A DNA stretch of 64,000 bases from Schaalia radingae (GTDB lineage Bacteria > Actinomycetota > Actinomycetes > Actinomycetales > Actinomycetaceae), in the NCBI RefSeq assembly GCF_900106055.1, contig NZ_LT629792.1, forward strand, positions 248,001 to 312,000. Reading direction: 5' to 3'. The translations under genes were made by a program, and so were the position numbers. The notes below the pieces were generated by a model. The model was given only the letters and a program-made list of their open reading frames with translations, did no database searches and was not told where the DNA came from. Positions 26,454 through 35,309 of this stretch are shown one piece after another. Position 1 is the stretch's first letter, and each line of letters opens with the position of its first letter.

Positions 26454-27031
26454 GCGTCTTCCAGCTCAAGGAGCCACGCCTTGCGGTCAGTTCCCGCAGC
26501 GTATCCCGTCAACGAACCATCTGCCGCCACGACACGGTGACACGGGACGATGAGGGAGATGGGATTGCGCCCGACAGCCTGCCCGACAGCCTGAGGTGCC
26601 GGCCGGCCAGCCTGACAGGTCAGTTGACCAGCCTGACGTGCCAGCCCGCTGGCTCGCTGATCAGCAACAGCATCGGCCAGGTCACCGTACGTGGTCGTCT
26701 GCCCGTAGGGAATTGCGAGGAGCTCGCGCCACACACTGACCTGGAAATCAGTGCCGACCAGGCGCAGCGCAGGCACCTCGTCGGGAATGTGGCCGGCAAA
26801 GTAGGTGTCCAGCCAGCGCGTTGTGCAGGTCAGGTTGTTCTGCGTCTTGATTGACGAGGGTGGCTCCAGCTCACTGATGTCATCGGTGTGCGTCATGCCG
26901 GCGATGGTGGAGCCGAAATGCTTCGCCCCCTCACACCACAGTCCGACGAGGTCACCACCTATGAAAGCCAGTGTCCAGGTGCCGATGGGTGAACGGTAGC
27001 GTGAGAGAAAAGCCGGGGCTGTGGGGGTCAT
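26438..27031 (-). CDS. ogt: methylated-DNA-[protein]-cysteine S-methyltransferase with insertion
   Basis: A 197-aa DNA repair protein that removes O6-alkyl groups from guanine by self-alkylation. The active site IVPCHRVVAADGSLTGYAAG is intact, and FQVSVWRELLAIPYGQTTTYGDLA precedes it as usual. Between DLADAVAD and AVGRNPISL there is an extra Gln/Ala/Gly-rich stretch of about 20-25 residues, encoded by short near-repeats of CAGCCTGAC. ATG 27031 begins the conserved protein; the upstream open frame runs into the ferrochelatase promoter. It is divergent from hemH with only 67 bp between. Confidence 0.9.
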   Translation of the reverse strand: MTPTAPAFLSRYRSPIGTWTLAFIGGDLVGLWCEGAKHFGSTIAGMTHTDDISELEPPSSIKTQNNLTCTTRWLDTYFAGHIPDEVPALRLVGTDFQVSVWRELLAIPYGQTTTYGDLADAVADQRASGLARQAGQLTCQAGRPAPQAVGQAVGRNPISLIVPCHRVVAADGSLTGYAAGTDRKAWLLELEDAQIAS

Positions 27032-27098
27032 GGTCGTCAGCCTACTGTGGGGCGCGTGAGTTCGCATTGAACATAGTTTTTCCCGTACAGTACACATC

Positions 27099-28127
27099 GT
27101 GACGAAATCTTTAGCTGTGTCAGAAAACGCTCGAGCCGAACGACCCGCAGTGATCCTGGCCAACCTCGGAACGCCGCAGGCACCCACAGCCCGGGCTGTG
27201 CGCCCCTTCTTGCGTGAATTCCTCTCCGACCGGCGCATTATCGAAATGCCTCCAGCAATCTGGCGACCGATCCTCGAAGGCATCATCTTGCGGGTGCGCC
27301 CTGCACGGTCTGCAAAACTCTACGAGTCGATCTGGTACACCGAGTCGAACTCCTCACCACTGATGTACTGGTCGCTGCGTCAGCGCGACGAACTGGCTGC
27401 GCGCCTCGACCATGTTGCCGACGTGCACCTGGCCATGCGCTACGGCGAACCATCGATCCGCAGCGTGCTTGATCAGCTGCGTGATCAGGGAGTGCAGCGC
27501 GTCCTCATCATTCCCGCCTACCCGCAGTACGCCTCCTCATCTACCGCGCCTGTCATCGATGAAGTTGCGCGAGACATGCTGAAAGCTCGCAATCAACTGG
27601 AGATCCGCACCATTCGCTCCTTCCATGACGCCCCGGTGTATATCGAGGCGCTCGCGGCCGCCCTCGTCAATCACTGGGATGCGCGCGGCCGGCCCGATTT
27701 TGAAGGTGGCGACAAACTCGTCCTGTCCTTCCACTCAATACCCGAGGCGATGCACCGCGACGGAGACGTGTACCGCGACGAGTGTGAAACGACGGCTGAA
27801 CTGCTGCGATCGCGCCTCAACCTGGATCCACAGTGGGTACTCACCCGCTACCAGTCCGTCTTTGGGCCGGCCAAGTGGATTGGGCCCGCCACCATCGACA
27901 CGATGGGGGAACTTGGCGCAGTGGGCACCACCAGAGTGGACGTGATCTGCCCCGGGTTTGTCGCAGACTGCATCGAAACGCTTGATGAGATCGCACGCCT
28001 GAACCGTGATGCCTTCATCGAAGCTGGCGGTTCGCAGTTCCACTACGTGCCATGGGGCAACGATCTGCCCGGATGCATCGACACGTTCGAGGAGGTCGCC
28101 CGCACCGGCTTGGCCGGCTGGGTATAA
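27099..28127 (+). CDS. hemH: ferrochelatase
   Basis: A 342-aa enzyme inserting ferrous iron into a porphyrin. Motifs include ILANLGTPQAPTARAV, FLSDRRIIEMP, YPQYASSSTAP, LSFHSIPEAM (catalytic His) and VICPGFVADCIETLDEIA. The wording of these blocks is closer to proteobacterial protoporphyrin ferrochelatases than to the coproporphyrin ferrochelatases (CpfC) standard in actinobacteria; this is a reading by eye. No other haem genes are nearby. The GTG start has no visible ribosome binding site and may be leaderless. Confidence 0.92.
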   Translation: MTKSLAVSENARAERPAVILANLGTPQAPTARAVRPFLREFLSDRRIIEMPPAIWRPILEGIILRVRPARSAKLYESIWYTESNSSPLMYWSLRQRDELAARLDHVADVHLAMRYGEPSIRSVLDQLRDQGVQRVLIIPAYPQYASSSTAPVIDEVARDMLKARNQLEIRTIRSFHDAPVYIEALAAALVNHWDARGRPDFEGGDKLVLSFHSIPEAMHRDGDVYRDECETTAELLRSRLNLDPQWVLTRYQSVFGPAKWIGPATIDTMGELGAVGTTRVDVICPGFVADCIETLDEIARLNRDAFIEAGGSQFHYVPWGNDLPGCIDTFEEVARTGLAGWV

Positions 28128-28165
28128 GCCTCGTCGTCTGCCCGTTTGAGCGAGAGCCTCGTCAA

Positions 28166-29434
28166 TTACCCGGCCGGGTGCGACGCCTCGCTCAGGCGCG
28201 TGAATGCGCAGGTGATGGCCCACGACAATCCGAGTGCAATGAGTGCCGGAACCAGGATAGTTGCCCCTTGATGCGTAAACTCCAGCACAAGGGCGAGTGC
28301 GGTGAGCGGCGCACGCATCGATGAGCCCAGGAATGACATCGCTCCGATCAGCGCGCAGGCAGTGATTGAAATGTCGGGGAACATCGTCGACCACGCCAGT
28401 CCACCGACGGCGCCGAATCCGGCTCCCAGTGCGATACCCGGTGTCAGCGTGCCACCCCATGCCCCTGATGCGATTGTGCCCAGCGTTGTGATGGCCTTGG
28501 CACACGTGATGATCAGGACAGGGACGAGGGCGGCCAGGGAATGCGCGTCGAATCCCGCCTGAGCAGTGGCCTGACCATTACCCATGACCTGCGGAATCCA
28601 CACGGCGATGAGCCCGACGAGTGTGAAGATTACAGGCAAGGTGACTAGAAGCAGCGGGGTTGTCGGGCGCAGGTCTTCAGCGCGTTTCACCAGGCGACTG
28701 AAACCCCAGCCTGCTGTACCTAAGATCGGGCCGGCGATGAGTGCCCACAGCAGCAGTGATGGTGTTGAAGTGGGTGCGGTGACCGTGTAGAACGGTTCGG
28801 GCCGGATGGGGCCTTGGGCGACCAGGACAGACAGGCCCGAGATCAGGCATGCACACCACAATGCCCGCGGGGTCAGAGAAACGATCAGAACTTCCAGGGC
28901 GAAAATTGCTCCTGAAATGGGAATTGAATACGCAGCGGCCAGCCCTGCGCCTGCGCCGCATGCGACGATCAGGCGGCGATCCTGCGCGCTCAGTCCCAAC
29001 CGGTCACAGCACCATCCTGACAGGGCTGCGGATACTTCACGCGGTGCCACTTCCCGGCCGATGGACGCACCGAGCGCCACAATGACAACCTGTGTGGTCG
29101 CGTGCGTGAATGTGGTCAAGAGCGGCATTTTCGCCCCGTTGACACCCTGGGTGACGGTGACGATCCCTCGTCTGGTGTGGTGCAGCAGTGCCCAGGAAAT
29201 CCCGCCGATCGCACCTGCCAGAGCAAGAAATATGACGCGTCTGGACGAATCGGTTGACAGGACAGCCTCGATGAAGGTTGCGCTCTCACCGTAGGCGAGT
29301 CTTTCGATCAGGTGAAGCAGATGCGAAAAGAACCATCCGGTAATGCCGGCAATTGCGGCCGTGAAAATGACGGCCACGATGAGGCGAACGAGCGGAGTGC
29401 GGTGAGAGCTTTCACCGTCTGACGGTACGTGCAC
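28166..29434 (-). CDS. ClC-family chloride channel/transporter
   Basis: A 422-aa protein with about ten to twelve membrane segments. ClC signatures are present in modified form: GASIGREVAPREV (usual GxxxGREGP), AAYSIPISGAIFALEVL (usual N-x-PxxGxxFxxE) and GAWGGTLTPGIALGAGFGA (usual GGxFxPxxxxGA). It probably moves chloride or another anion, possibly as a proton antiporter. No CBS domains follow. The gene converges on hemH with a 38-bp gap. Family assignment is good; ion and mechanism are not determined. Confidence 0.85.
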   Translation of the reverse strand: MHVPSDGESSHRTPLVRLIVAVIFTAAIAGITGWFFSHLLHLIERLAYGESATFIEAVLSTDSSRRVIFLALAGAIGGISWALLHHTRRGIVTVTQGVNGAKMPLLTTFTHATTQVVIVALGASIGREVAPREVSAALSGWCCDRLGLSAQDRRLIVACGAGAGLAAAYSIPISGAIFALEVLIVSLTPRALWCACLISGLSVLVAQGPIRPEPFYTVTAPTSTPSLLLWALIAGPILGTAGWGFSRLVKRAEDLRPTTPLLLVTLPVIFTLVGLIAVWIPQVMGNGQATAQAGFDAHSLAALVPVLIITCAKAITTLGTIASGAWGGTLTPGIALGAGFGAVGGLAWSTMFPDISITACALIGAMSFLGSSMRAPLTALALVLEFTHQGATILVPALIALGLSWAITCAFTRLSEASHPAG

Positions 29435-29511
29435 CTATCTACCGTACGTTGGCTGCGCTTCGGTGCGCCAGCAGGGACGCGGTGAGGCGGGCGGGGCACA
29501 GGCGCGTACTG

Positions 29512-30129
29512 TCAGGACTGATTAGTAACCTTCGCGTGGCGGGAATGGAGGTATTGAGCAATCCGGGTCAGAATTGCTGCGCACAAAGCTCCTAAGACAA
29601 TTCCGCATGCCATCGATATCAGTGGTGAAGTCGAAATACGTGCACCGATTGTTCCGCTCAGGCCGTAGATGCAAGACCAGATAAGGCAGGCGGGTGCATC
29701 GAGTAACGCAATATGGCGGAAAGGTATGCGCATTTTCCCCGCGCTGAAAAAAATCGCAATTCGCACAATGGGGACGAATCGACCCGTCGACAGGAGAATT
29801 CTCCATTGGCGCTCTGTTACTGCACTTAACCTCATATTGAGTTTCGGTAGACGACGGGACTCTTCAGGAAAGAGTCGACCGATCGTCGCCATTGTAAGGT
29901 CGCCTACAAGTGCCGCGCAGGCACAGCACACAATGAGGAATGTCAGGAACACAGGTTCACGGTATGCCGGAGTTGCCGACAGGGCGCTGATAACCGAACC
30001 AGAGGGAAGGACGGGGAAGAACCCGTCACCCCAGCATGCCAGGACGCACAGAACGAGGGAAAGCGGCTGATCGGAAAATGAAACGATGGCGGCTTCGATG
30101 CCGCTGATAAAGGACCAAAAGGAGCTCAT
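29512..30129 (-). CDS. DedA/VTT-domain membrane protein
   Basis: A 205-aa membrane protein with the DedA (SNARE-associated/VTT) layout: a segment LSLVLCVLACWGDGFFPVLPSGSVI near residue 25 and a central GRFVPIVRIAIFFSAGKMRIPFRHIALLDAPAC, matching the F-x-R-x-x-P-x-x-R...G...M motif of the family. DedA proteins act in envelope and lipid-carrier homeostasis. It lies between the ClC gene (same strand) and the lsr2 upstream region. Confidence 0.83.
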   Translation of the reverse strand: MSSFWSFISGIEAAIVSFSDQPLSLVLCVLACWGDGFFPVLPSGSVISALSATPAYREPVFLTFLIVCCACAALVGDLTMATIGRLFPEESRRLPKLNMRLSAVTERQWRILLSTGRFVPIVRIAIFFSAGKMRIPFRHIALLDAPACLIWSCIYGLSGTIGARISTSPLISMACGIVLGALCAAILTRIAQYLHSRHAKVTNQS

Positions 30130-30346
30130 TGCGACAGGCCTGAAAAGCTCAGGGAATGCGACAACGTCGAACAGTCTGGCGCAGGCCGGTGCTTCAATGA
30201 ATTCACATGGTGATCATCGCACGGAATGGAAGTTAAACGCCATAGGGGAATCCCCTGAACAGTCCCTGAACCTGGTAGCAGGTTCTGCCCGATTTTGGTG
30301 TTCACCATGAACTTGTCAGCGATCTGAGAAAGTGCCTAATGTGAGG

Positions 30347-30409
30347 AAGCGGCTGATACGAGAAAACGGCTGATACGAGAGAACGGTTGATGTGAGAAAA
30401 CGGTTCACG
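30347..30409 (+). repeat. 17-bp direct repeats upstream of lsr2
   Basis: Three and a half imperfect 17-bp units follow one another: AAGCGGCTGATACGAGA (30347-30363), AAACGGCTGATACGAGA (30364-30380), GAACGGTTGATGTGAGA (30381-30397) and a partial AAACGGTTCACG. They lie about 95-155 bp upstream of the lsr2 start in a 373-bp gene-free stretch (30130-30502), where nothing else was recognised. A role as a regulator-binding site is possible. Confidence 0.75.
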
Positions 30410-30502
30410 CCACATTGCCAGATGAATTCAAATAAATGAAAACCGATTGAAGTGCTACTCTTTTTATTGTCGGAATTGGATTCTGCAGAAGGAATACTTT
30501 CA

Positions 30503-30826
30503 ATGAAAAAGACAAAGGTTTTCTTGGTCGACGACATCGATGGCTCTGAAGCTGAACGGACGATTAGTTTTGCCTTCAACGGCATTTCCTACCAAATCGA
30601 TCTGAATGCTGAACACGCGAACAAGATCGAAGACGATTTCGCGCAGTGGATTCGCCATGCGCGCCGGACCGGTGGCCGGGCTGTCACTCGCCGCAGCGGT
30701 GCAACCGCCGGTGCGTCCGATTCAGCGAAGATTCGCCAGTGGGCGCAGGATGAGGGTCTTGAGGTGTCACAGCGCGGACGTATCCCCGCCAGCATTGTCG
30801 AGCAGTACCGTCAGGCGCATCAGTAA
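30503..30826 (+). CDS. lsr2: Lsr2-type nucleoid-associated protein
   Basis: A 107-aa protein with the two-part Lsr2 architecture: an N-terminal dimerisation domain (KKTKVFLVDDIDGSEAERTI, then FAFNGISYQIDL) and a C-terminal AT-hook-like domain (IRQWAQDEGLEVSQRGRIP) containing the R-G-R that enters the minor groove of AT-rich DNA. Lsr2 silences horizontally acquired AT-rich DNA in actinobacteria, which makes the low-GC NRPS island and the DUF559 region plausible targets. ATG 30503 has AGAAGGA about 9 bp upstream. Confidence 0.95.
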   Translation: MKKTKVFLVDDIDGSEAERTISFAFNGISYQIDLNAEHANKIEDDFAQWIRHARRTGGRAVTRRSGATAGASDSAKIRQWAQDEGLEVSQRGRIPASIVEQYRQAHQ

Positions 30827-30959
30827 GAGCTGCCGATGAGGTGAAGGACAACCGCTCAGGCGGCGACCGGCCGTTGTTGAGTGGCTCGTATTGCCGACGC
30901 TGTGAAGTGATGTCGAAGGGTCCCGTGACAGCGGGCACGATCTTTGTGAGAATAGGACT

Positions 30960-31697
30960 ATGACATACAAACTGGTATTGCTCCGCCATGGCGAGAGCGA
31001 ATGGAATGCAAAGAACCTTTTCACCGGCTGGGTTGACGTACCCCTGTCAGAAAAGGGTCGCTCAGAGGCAACGCACGGAGGAGAGCTTCTCAAGGAAGCC
31101 GGCATCCTGCCTGACCTGCTGTTCACCTCGATGCTGCGTCGCGCCATCCAGACCGCCAACCTGGCCCTGGATGCCGCGGACCGTCACTGGATTCCCGTGG
31201 AGCGTTCATGGCGCCTTAACGAGCGTCACTATGGCGCTCTGCAAGGCAAGAACAAGAAGGAAATCCGCGACGAGTTCGGCGAGGAACAGTTCATGCAGTG
31301 GCGCCGTTCCTACGATGTGCCGCCGCCGGAGATCGAAAAGGGCTCGGAATTCTCGCAGGACGCCGACCCGCGCTATGCAGGCGAGCCGATTCCGTTGACC
31401 GAATGCCTCAAGGACGTGCTGGCCCGTTTGCTGCCGTACTGGAATGACACCATCGTTCCCGCGATTCGCTCCGGCAAGACCGTGATGGTTGCAGCCCACG
31501 GCAACTCACTGCGCGCCATCGTCAAGCACCTCGATGATATCTCCGACGACGACATCGCCGGCCTGAATATCCCGACCGGCATTCCGCTGGTCTACGAGCT
31601 TGACGAGGAAACCCTCAAGCCCGTCAAGAAGGGCGGCACATACCTTGATCCCGATGCTGAGGCCAAGATCGCGGCCGTAGCAAACCAGGGCAAGTAA
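30960..31697 (+). CDS. gpmA: 2,3-bisphosphoglycerate-dependent phosphoglycerate mutase
   Basis: A 245-aa glycolytic enzyme interconverting 3- and 2-phosphoglycerate. The catalytic [10 protein letters not shown] (phosphohistidine) near residue 8, [15 protein letters not shown] and [16 protein letters not shown] are intact. ATG 30960 follows an AGGA site. The gene is followed by a perfect hairpin and then by the convergent phoU, an arrangement common near senX3-regX3 in actinobacteria. Confidence 0.97.
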   Translation: MTYKLVLLRHGESEWNAKNLFTGWVDVPLSEKGRSEATHGGELLKEAGILPDLLFTSMLRRAIQTANLALDAADRHWIPVERSWRLNERHYGALQGKNKKEIRDEFGEEQFMQWRRSYDVPPPEIEKGSEFSQDADPRYAGEPIPLTECLKDVLARLLPYWNDTIVPAIRSGKTVMVAAHGNSLRAIVKHLDDISDDDIAGLNIPTGIPLVYELDEETLKPVKKGGTYLDPDAEAKIAAVANQGK

Positions 31698-31729
31698 GTT
31701 TCATTCACGAGGGTTCCCACCCTTAAGCG

Positions 31730-31762
31730 TGGTGCCCCACCTCCCAAGGAGGTGGGGCACCA
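31730..31762. terminator. bidirectional hairpin between gpmA and phoU
   Basis: A 15-bp perfect stem (31730-31744 with 31748-31762; arms GGTGCCCCACCTCC and its complement) encloses a 3-nt loop and is followed by CCTTTAT. It lies 33 bp after gpmA and 86 bp from the phoU stop, so it can serve both convergent genes. Confidence 0.88.
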
Positions 31763-31847
31763 GCCTTTATGCGCATGTTGAAGGCGTCAGCGGGGTAATA
31801 CGGTGTGTGAGCTCCGCGTTCGCCGGATATAGATTCGGCAGTTCCGC

Positions 31848-32492
31848 TTAGGCGGTTTGTGCGCCTTCCACGATGTACATCACCTGGTCTGCAACGGAAA
31901 CAGCGTGATCACCGAAGCGCTCCAGGAAGCGGGCCGCGAGCGTCACGTCGATCACCTGAGCGCGAGTCAGATCATTGTCGTCATCGGTTGCCATGCGGCG
32001 AGCCTCGATCTGCAGGTCATCGAGAATGTCGTCATCGCGATGCATACGACGGGCCAGGTTCAGATCCTGGGTCTGGACAACCTTCTCCATCGAGTGTGCC
32101 ATCTGCACGGCCGCGTCCGTCATCTTGGTGATGAGCGGTCGAGCCTGTGGGCAAATCCCCGGCTCCTGGTGGGGGTTGCGTGCGATCAAAGCCAGGTGGG
32201 CCGCAAGGTCGCCCTGACGCTCCATCGTCTGAGTCAGTCTCAGGCCCGCAACAATCAGGCGAAGATCGGATGCAACGGGGCCCTGCAGCAGCAGAAGGCT
32301 CACACAGGTTTCGTCGATGTGACGGGACAGCTGGTCGAGGCGGTCATCAGCGTCGCCTGTCTGCTCCGCCTTGATCATGTCACCTTCGCGCAGGGCCTGC
32401 GTTGCGCGTTCAATCGCGACGGTGACACCGGAGCTCATCCTCTCCAAATCGAGTCCAAGCTGCGTCAGTTCCTGTCGATATACAGTGCGCAC
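31848..32492 (-). CDS. phoU: phosphate-signalling regulator PhoU
   Basis: A 214-aa all-helical protein made of two PhoU repeats: VRTVYRQELTQLG at the start, then ETGDADDRLDQLSRHIDETC-like acidic helices and FLERFGDHAVSVADQVMYIVEG at the end. PhoU proteins pass the state of the Pst phosphate transporter to the sensor kinase. GTG 32492 has AAGGAGA directly upstream and matches the usual M-R-x-x-Y-x-x-E start; the longer frame is not used. It is divergent from senX3, sharing a 180-bp control region. No pst genes are in the window. Confidence 0.93.
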   Translation of the reverse strand: MRTVYRQELTQLGLDLERMSSGVTVAIERATQALREGDMIKAEQTGDADDRLDQLSRHIDETCVSLLLLQGPVASDLRLIVAGLRLTQTMERQGDLAAHLALIARNPHQEPGICPQARPLITKMTDAAVQMAHSMEKVVQTQDLNLARRMHRDDDILDDLQIEARRMATDDDNDLTRAQVIDVTLAARFLERFGDHAVSVADQVMYIVEGAQTA

Positions 32493-32566
32493 AATGTCTC
32501 CTTCACGAAAAATCCACTGTAACTGTTTAAGTCCACCAAAGATAAGTGCCAAGTGTGTGCATATCG

Positions 32567-32588
32567 GGTTAATTTTTGGTTAACTCCT
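32567..32588. promoter_or_regulatory. PHO-box-like 11-bp direct repeat
   Basis: Two adjacent 11-bp units, GGTTAATTTTT and GGTTAACTCCT, lie between phoU and senX3. Actinobacterial PHO boxes are 11-bp direct repeats with GTTCACC-like heads, so this may be an autoregulatory RegX3 site. The spacing fits; the head sequence matches only in part. Confidence 0.5.
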
Positions 32589-32672
32589 ACTTGCTTTTCG
32601 GGTATTGTTGCAGGAAATCTGCAGATGGCCCGTCACGAGTGGTGACGAAGAGGCAAACAGATCGATACAGTT

Positions 32673-33854
32673 ATGTCTGTGTTGGACGCTATCACTCTCA
32701 TCGTTGTCGCGCTGCTGGGTGTCCTCGTCGGCGCTGTCGGCGTAGGAGCCTTCCGGCTGTCTCAGCGTCAACAGGACGTCGAAAATGGAGTGGATCCGCA
32801 GTACACCCAGCCGCCTGTCGATCTGCTCGCCATGACTTCCGCTCTGCCCGGCATCGTGATCGTCGTTGACGCGGACAACAAGATTGTCCGCGCTGATGCC
32901 AAAGCGTATGCCAAAGGCCTGGCGCGTCACCAGGAACTGACGCACCCTGCCCTCATTGAAGTTGCCGCACGCGTGCGGGCCGAGGGAGTCCCGCTGACCA
33001 CTGAGATGACGCTGCCACGCTCCGACCTTCCTGAAGCAGCTGAACTGTTCTTCCGAGTACGGGTGGCCCCGCTGCCCGGTGACCTCCTTTTGATCGTGGC
33101 AGAGGATCTGACGATCCAACGACGCAACGAGGCTGCGCGTCGTGATTTTACTGCGAACGTGTCGCACGAGCTGAAAACACCTGTCGGAGCTGTGCGACTT
33201 CTGGCCGAAACGATCGCTGAAAACTCTGACGATTCTGAAGCAGTTGCCTACTTCGCGAGCCGACTGTCGAAAGAATCGGAACGACTGTCCACACTGGTGC
33301 AGGACATTATCGACCTGTCGCGCCTGCAATCACCTGATGCTCTGGATTCGCCCGACCTCGTCAGCGTCAAGCAAGTGATCAGCGAAGCGCTCCATCAGGA
33401 AGAATTCCCCGCCGAGCAGGCACGCATCGAGTTGCGCGGACCGGATCCTGCGCTCGAAGCCTACGTGTGGGGAGATAAGGACATGCTGGTGATGGCGGTC
33501 CGAAACCTCGTCGATAACGCTGTGCGGTACTCGCATCCGGATTCATGGGTGCGTGTCGACGCGGTACGCAACCAGGAACGAATCTGCATTCGCGTCATCG
33601 ACACCGGTATCGGCATCTCATCTGAGCATCAGCAACGCATCTTTGAACGCTTCTTTAGAGTCGACACGGCACGCTCACGTGAAACAGGGGGGACAGGACT
33701 GGGATTGTCAATCGTCAAACATGTTGCCAGTGATCACGGCGGAACAGTGACCGTTGCGTCCCTCCCGGGTCGCGGATCAACGTTCACGCTAGTGTTACCT
33801 GAAGCAGAGATCGGTGAAAATGGAGACGAGCGTAAAGACAAGGACGCAAGATAA
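32673..33854 (+). CDS. senX3: sensor histidine kinase SenX3
   Basis: A 393-aa kinase with one clear membrane segment (about residues 6-28), a PAS-like domain (about 45-145), the HisKA block FTANVSHELKTPVGAVRLLAE with the phosphorylated histidine, and a HATPase domain (N-box NLVDNAVRYSHP, G1 DTGIGI, G2 GTGLGLSIVKH). It senses phosphate limitation together with PhoU and phosphorylates RegX3, whose gene begins 3 bp downstream. The short extracellular part agrees with the PhoR/SenX3 class, which does not bind phosphate directly. Confidence 0.94.
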   Translation: MSVLDAITLIVVALLGVLVGAVGVGAFRLSQRQQDVENGVDPQYTQPPVDLLAMTSALPGIVIVVDADNKIVRADAKAYAKGLARHQELTHPALIEVAARVRAEGVPLTTEMTLPRSDLPEAAELFFRVRVAPLPGDLLLIVAEDLTIQRRNEAARRDFTANVSHELKTPVGAVRLLAETIAENSDDSEAVAYFASRLSKESERLSTLVQDIIDLSRLQSPDALDSPDLVSVKQVISEALHQEEFPAEQARIELRGPDPALEAYVWGDKDMLVMAVRNLVDNAVRYSHPDSWVRVDAVRNQERICIRVIDTGIGISSEHQQRIFERFFRVDTARSRETGGTGLGLSIVKHVASDHGGTVTVASLPGRGSTFTLVLPEAEIGENGDERKDKDAR

Positions 33855-33856
33855 TC

Positions 33857-34558
33857 ATGACGGCAATTTTGATAATCGAAGATGAAGCCTCCTACCGTGA
33901 GCCACTCGCCTACAACCTGCGTCGGGACGGCTTTGACGTGGGCGAAGCATCCGACGGAAATGCTGGACTCGAAAAAGCGATCGATCCGAAATGGGATCTG
34001 ATCTTGCTTGACCTGATGCTGCCGGGAATGTCGGGCACCGAAGTGTGCAGGAAACTCAGAAAAGTATCCAACGTTCCTGTCATCATGGTGACCGCGAAAG
34101 ACGAAGTGGTCGAACGCATCGTCGGCCTGGAGATGGGTGCCGACGACTACATTACGAAGCCGTATTCCTACCGTGAGCTGCTGGCCCGTATCCGCGCGGT
34201 GCTGCGACGCCAGGCTGGAACACTGGAGGATGAAGAAGAAGTCCTCGAAGTGGGAACAATCCGCCTGTGGGTAGACCGGCACGAAGTCACAGTGGATGGC
34301 ACATCCGTGTCGATGCCGCTGCGCGAATTCGAACTGCTGGAATTCCTCGCCCGCAACCCCGATCGAGTCCTGACGCGCTCGCAGCTGATGGATCGCGTGT
34401 GGGGAGTCGGAACGATCGGTGATTCAAAGACCCTGGACGTGCATGTCAAACGTCTGCGCGCCCGGATCGAGCCGGATCCATCCCACCCCGTCCGCCTAGT
34501 GACCGTTCGCGGACTGGGCTACAAACTGGTGTCGAATCCGCGCGACGAAAGCAAGTAA
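33857..34558 (+). CDS. regX3: response regulator RegX3 (OmpR/PhoB family)
   Basis: A 233-aa two-domain regulator: a receiver domain (ILIIEDE acidic pair, LILLDLMLPGMSG with the phospho-aspartate, MVTAKD, DDYITKPYS) and a C-terminal winged helix (LTRSQLMDRVWG, TLDVHVKRLRARIE). It follows senX3 with 2 bp between, so the pair is one operon. It should activate phosphate-scavenging genes under low phosphate and may act at the PHO-box-like repeat upstream of senX3. Confidence 0.95.
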   Translation: MTAILIIEDEASYREPLAYNLRRDGFDVGEASDGNAGLEKAIDPKWDLILLDLMLPGMSGTEVCRKLRKVSNVPVIMVTAKDEVVERIVGLEMGADDYITKPYSYRELLARIRAVLRRQAGTLEDEEEVLEVGTIRLWVDRHEVTVDGTSVSMPLREFELLEFLARNPDRVLTRSQLMDRVWGVGTIGDSKTLDVHVKRLRARIEPDPSHPVRLVTVRGLGYKLVSNPRDESK

Positions 34559-34659
34559 GAGCGGCGCGCAGGTGTGTGCCCGCATCCCCGCTCGAAGAGG
34601 CGTGGAGCGAGCGAAGCGCTAGCATAACACCCCACTGACTGTGCGTGCACGATTACTGG

Positions 34660-34684
34660 TAGAATGGCGGTATTGTTTAATACC
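34660..34684 (+). promoter_or_regulatory. carD promoter -10 and adjacent palindrome
   Basis: TAGAAT (34660-34665) is a good -10 hexamer, with a weaker TGACTG about 18 bp upstream. Directly after it comes the 16-bp palindrome GGTATTGTTTAATACC (34669-34684), at or just after the expected transcription start and 16 bp before the carD ATG. It could be an operator or a short leader hairpin. Confidence 0.45.
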
Positions 34685-34700
34685 AGCAGGAGTTCCTTTT

Positions 34701-35249
34701 ATGACGTTCACCATCGGTCAAACGGTCGTCTACCCCCATCACGGAGCAGCCACGATCGAGGAGATCGCCACCCGAAAGATACGCGGTGAGGAAAAAACTT
34801 ACTTAACACTGCGCGTCACGCAAGGTGACCTCAAGATTCAAGTGCCAGCTGACAACGTCGACCTCGTTGGCGTTCGAGATGTCGTCGATGAAGACGGGCT
34901 GGAAGAAGTCGTCTCCGTTCTGCGAGCACCTTATGTCGAAGAGCCGACGAACTGGTCACGACGCTTCAAGGCCAATCAGGAAAAAATCGCAACCGGCGAC
35001 ATCGTCAAAGTCTCCGAAGTTGTTCGTGATCTGACTCGCCGCGACGCCAGCAAGAAGCTGTCCACGGGCGAAAAGCGCATGCTGACGAAAGCCCGCCAGA
35101 TCCTGACTTCTGAGCTTGCTCTGGCCCGCGACATCGACAAGTCAGCAGCATCGGATCGCCTCGACTCGATCCTGGCTGAATCGGCCGAAACGGATGACAG
35201 CGCCGATGATGCCGGCACCGACACTCACGAATCAGGCGACGACAAGTAG
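34701..35249 (+). CDS. carD: CarD-type RNA polymerase-binding regulator
   Basis: A 182-aa protein with the N-terminal polymerase-interacting domain ([20 protein letters not shown], then [18 protein letters not shown]) and a helical DNA-binding domain ([20 protein letters not shown], then a [20 protein letters not shown] helix). CarD stabilises promoter open complexes, chiefly at rRNA genes. An acidic tail ([21 protein letters not shown]) makes it longer than the mycobacterial form. ATG 34701 has CAGGAG upstream. carD followed by ispD is a conserved actinobacterial pair. Confidence 0.93.
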   Translation: MTFTIGQTVVYPHHGAATIEEIATRKIRGEEKTYLTLRVTQGDLKIQVPADNVDLVGVRDVVDEDGLEEVVSVLRAPYVEEPTNWSRRFKANQEKIATGDIVKVSEVVRDLTRRDASKKLSTGEKRMLTKARQILTSELALARDIDKSAASDRLDSILAESAETDDSADDAGTDTHESGDDK

Positions 35250-35309
35250 TGCCGTCAGCGTCGCGCCCTCCCGGCAGTGGCGCGGCACCTGAATTGCGAC
35301 CATCCTGAC

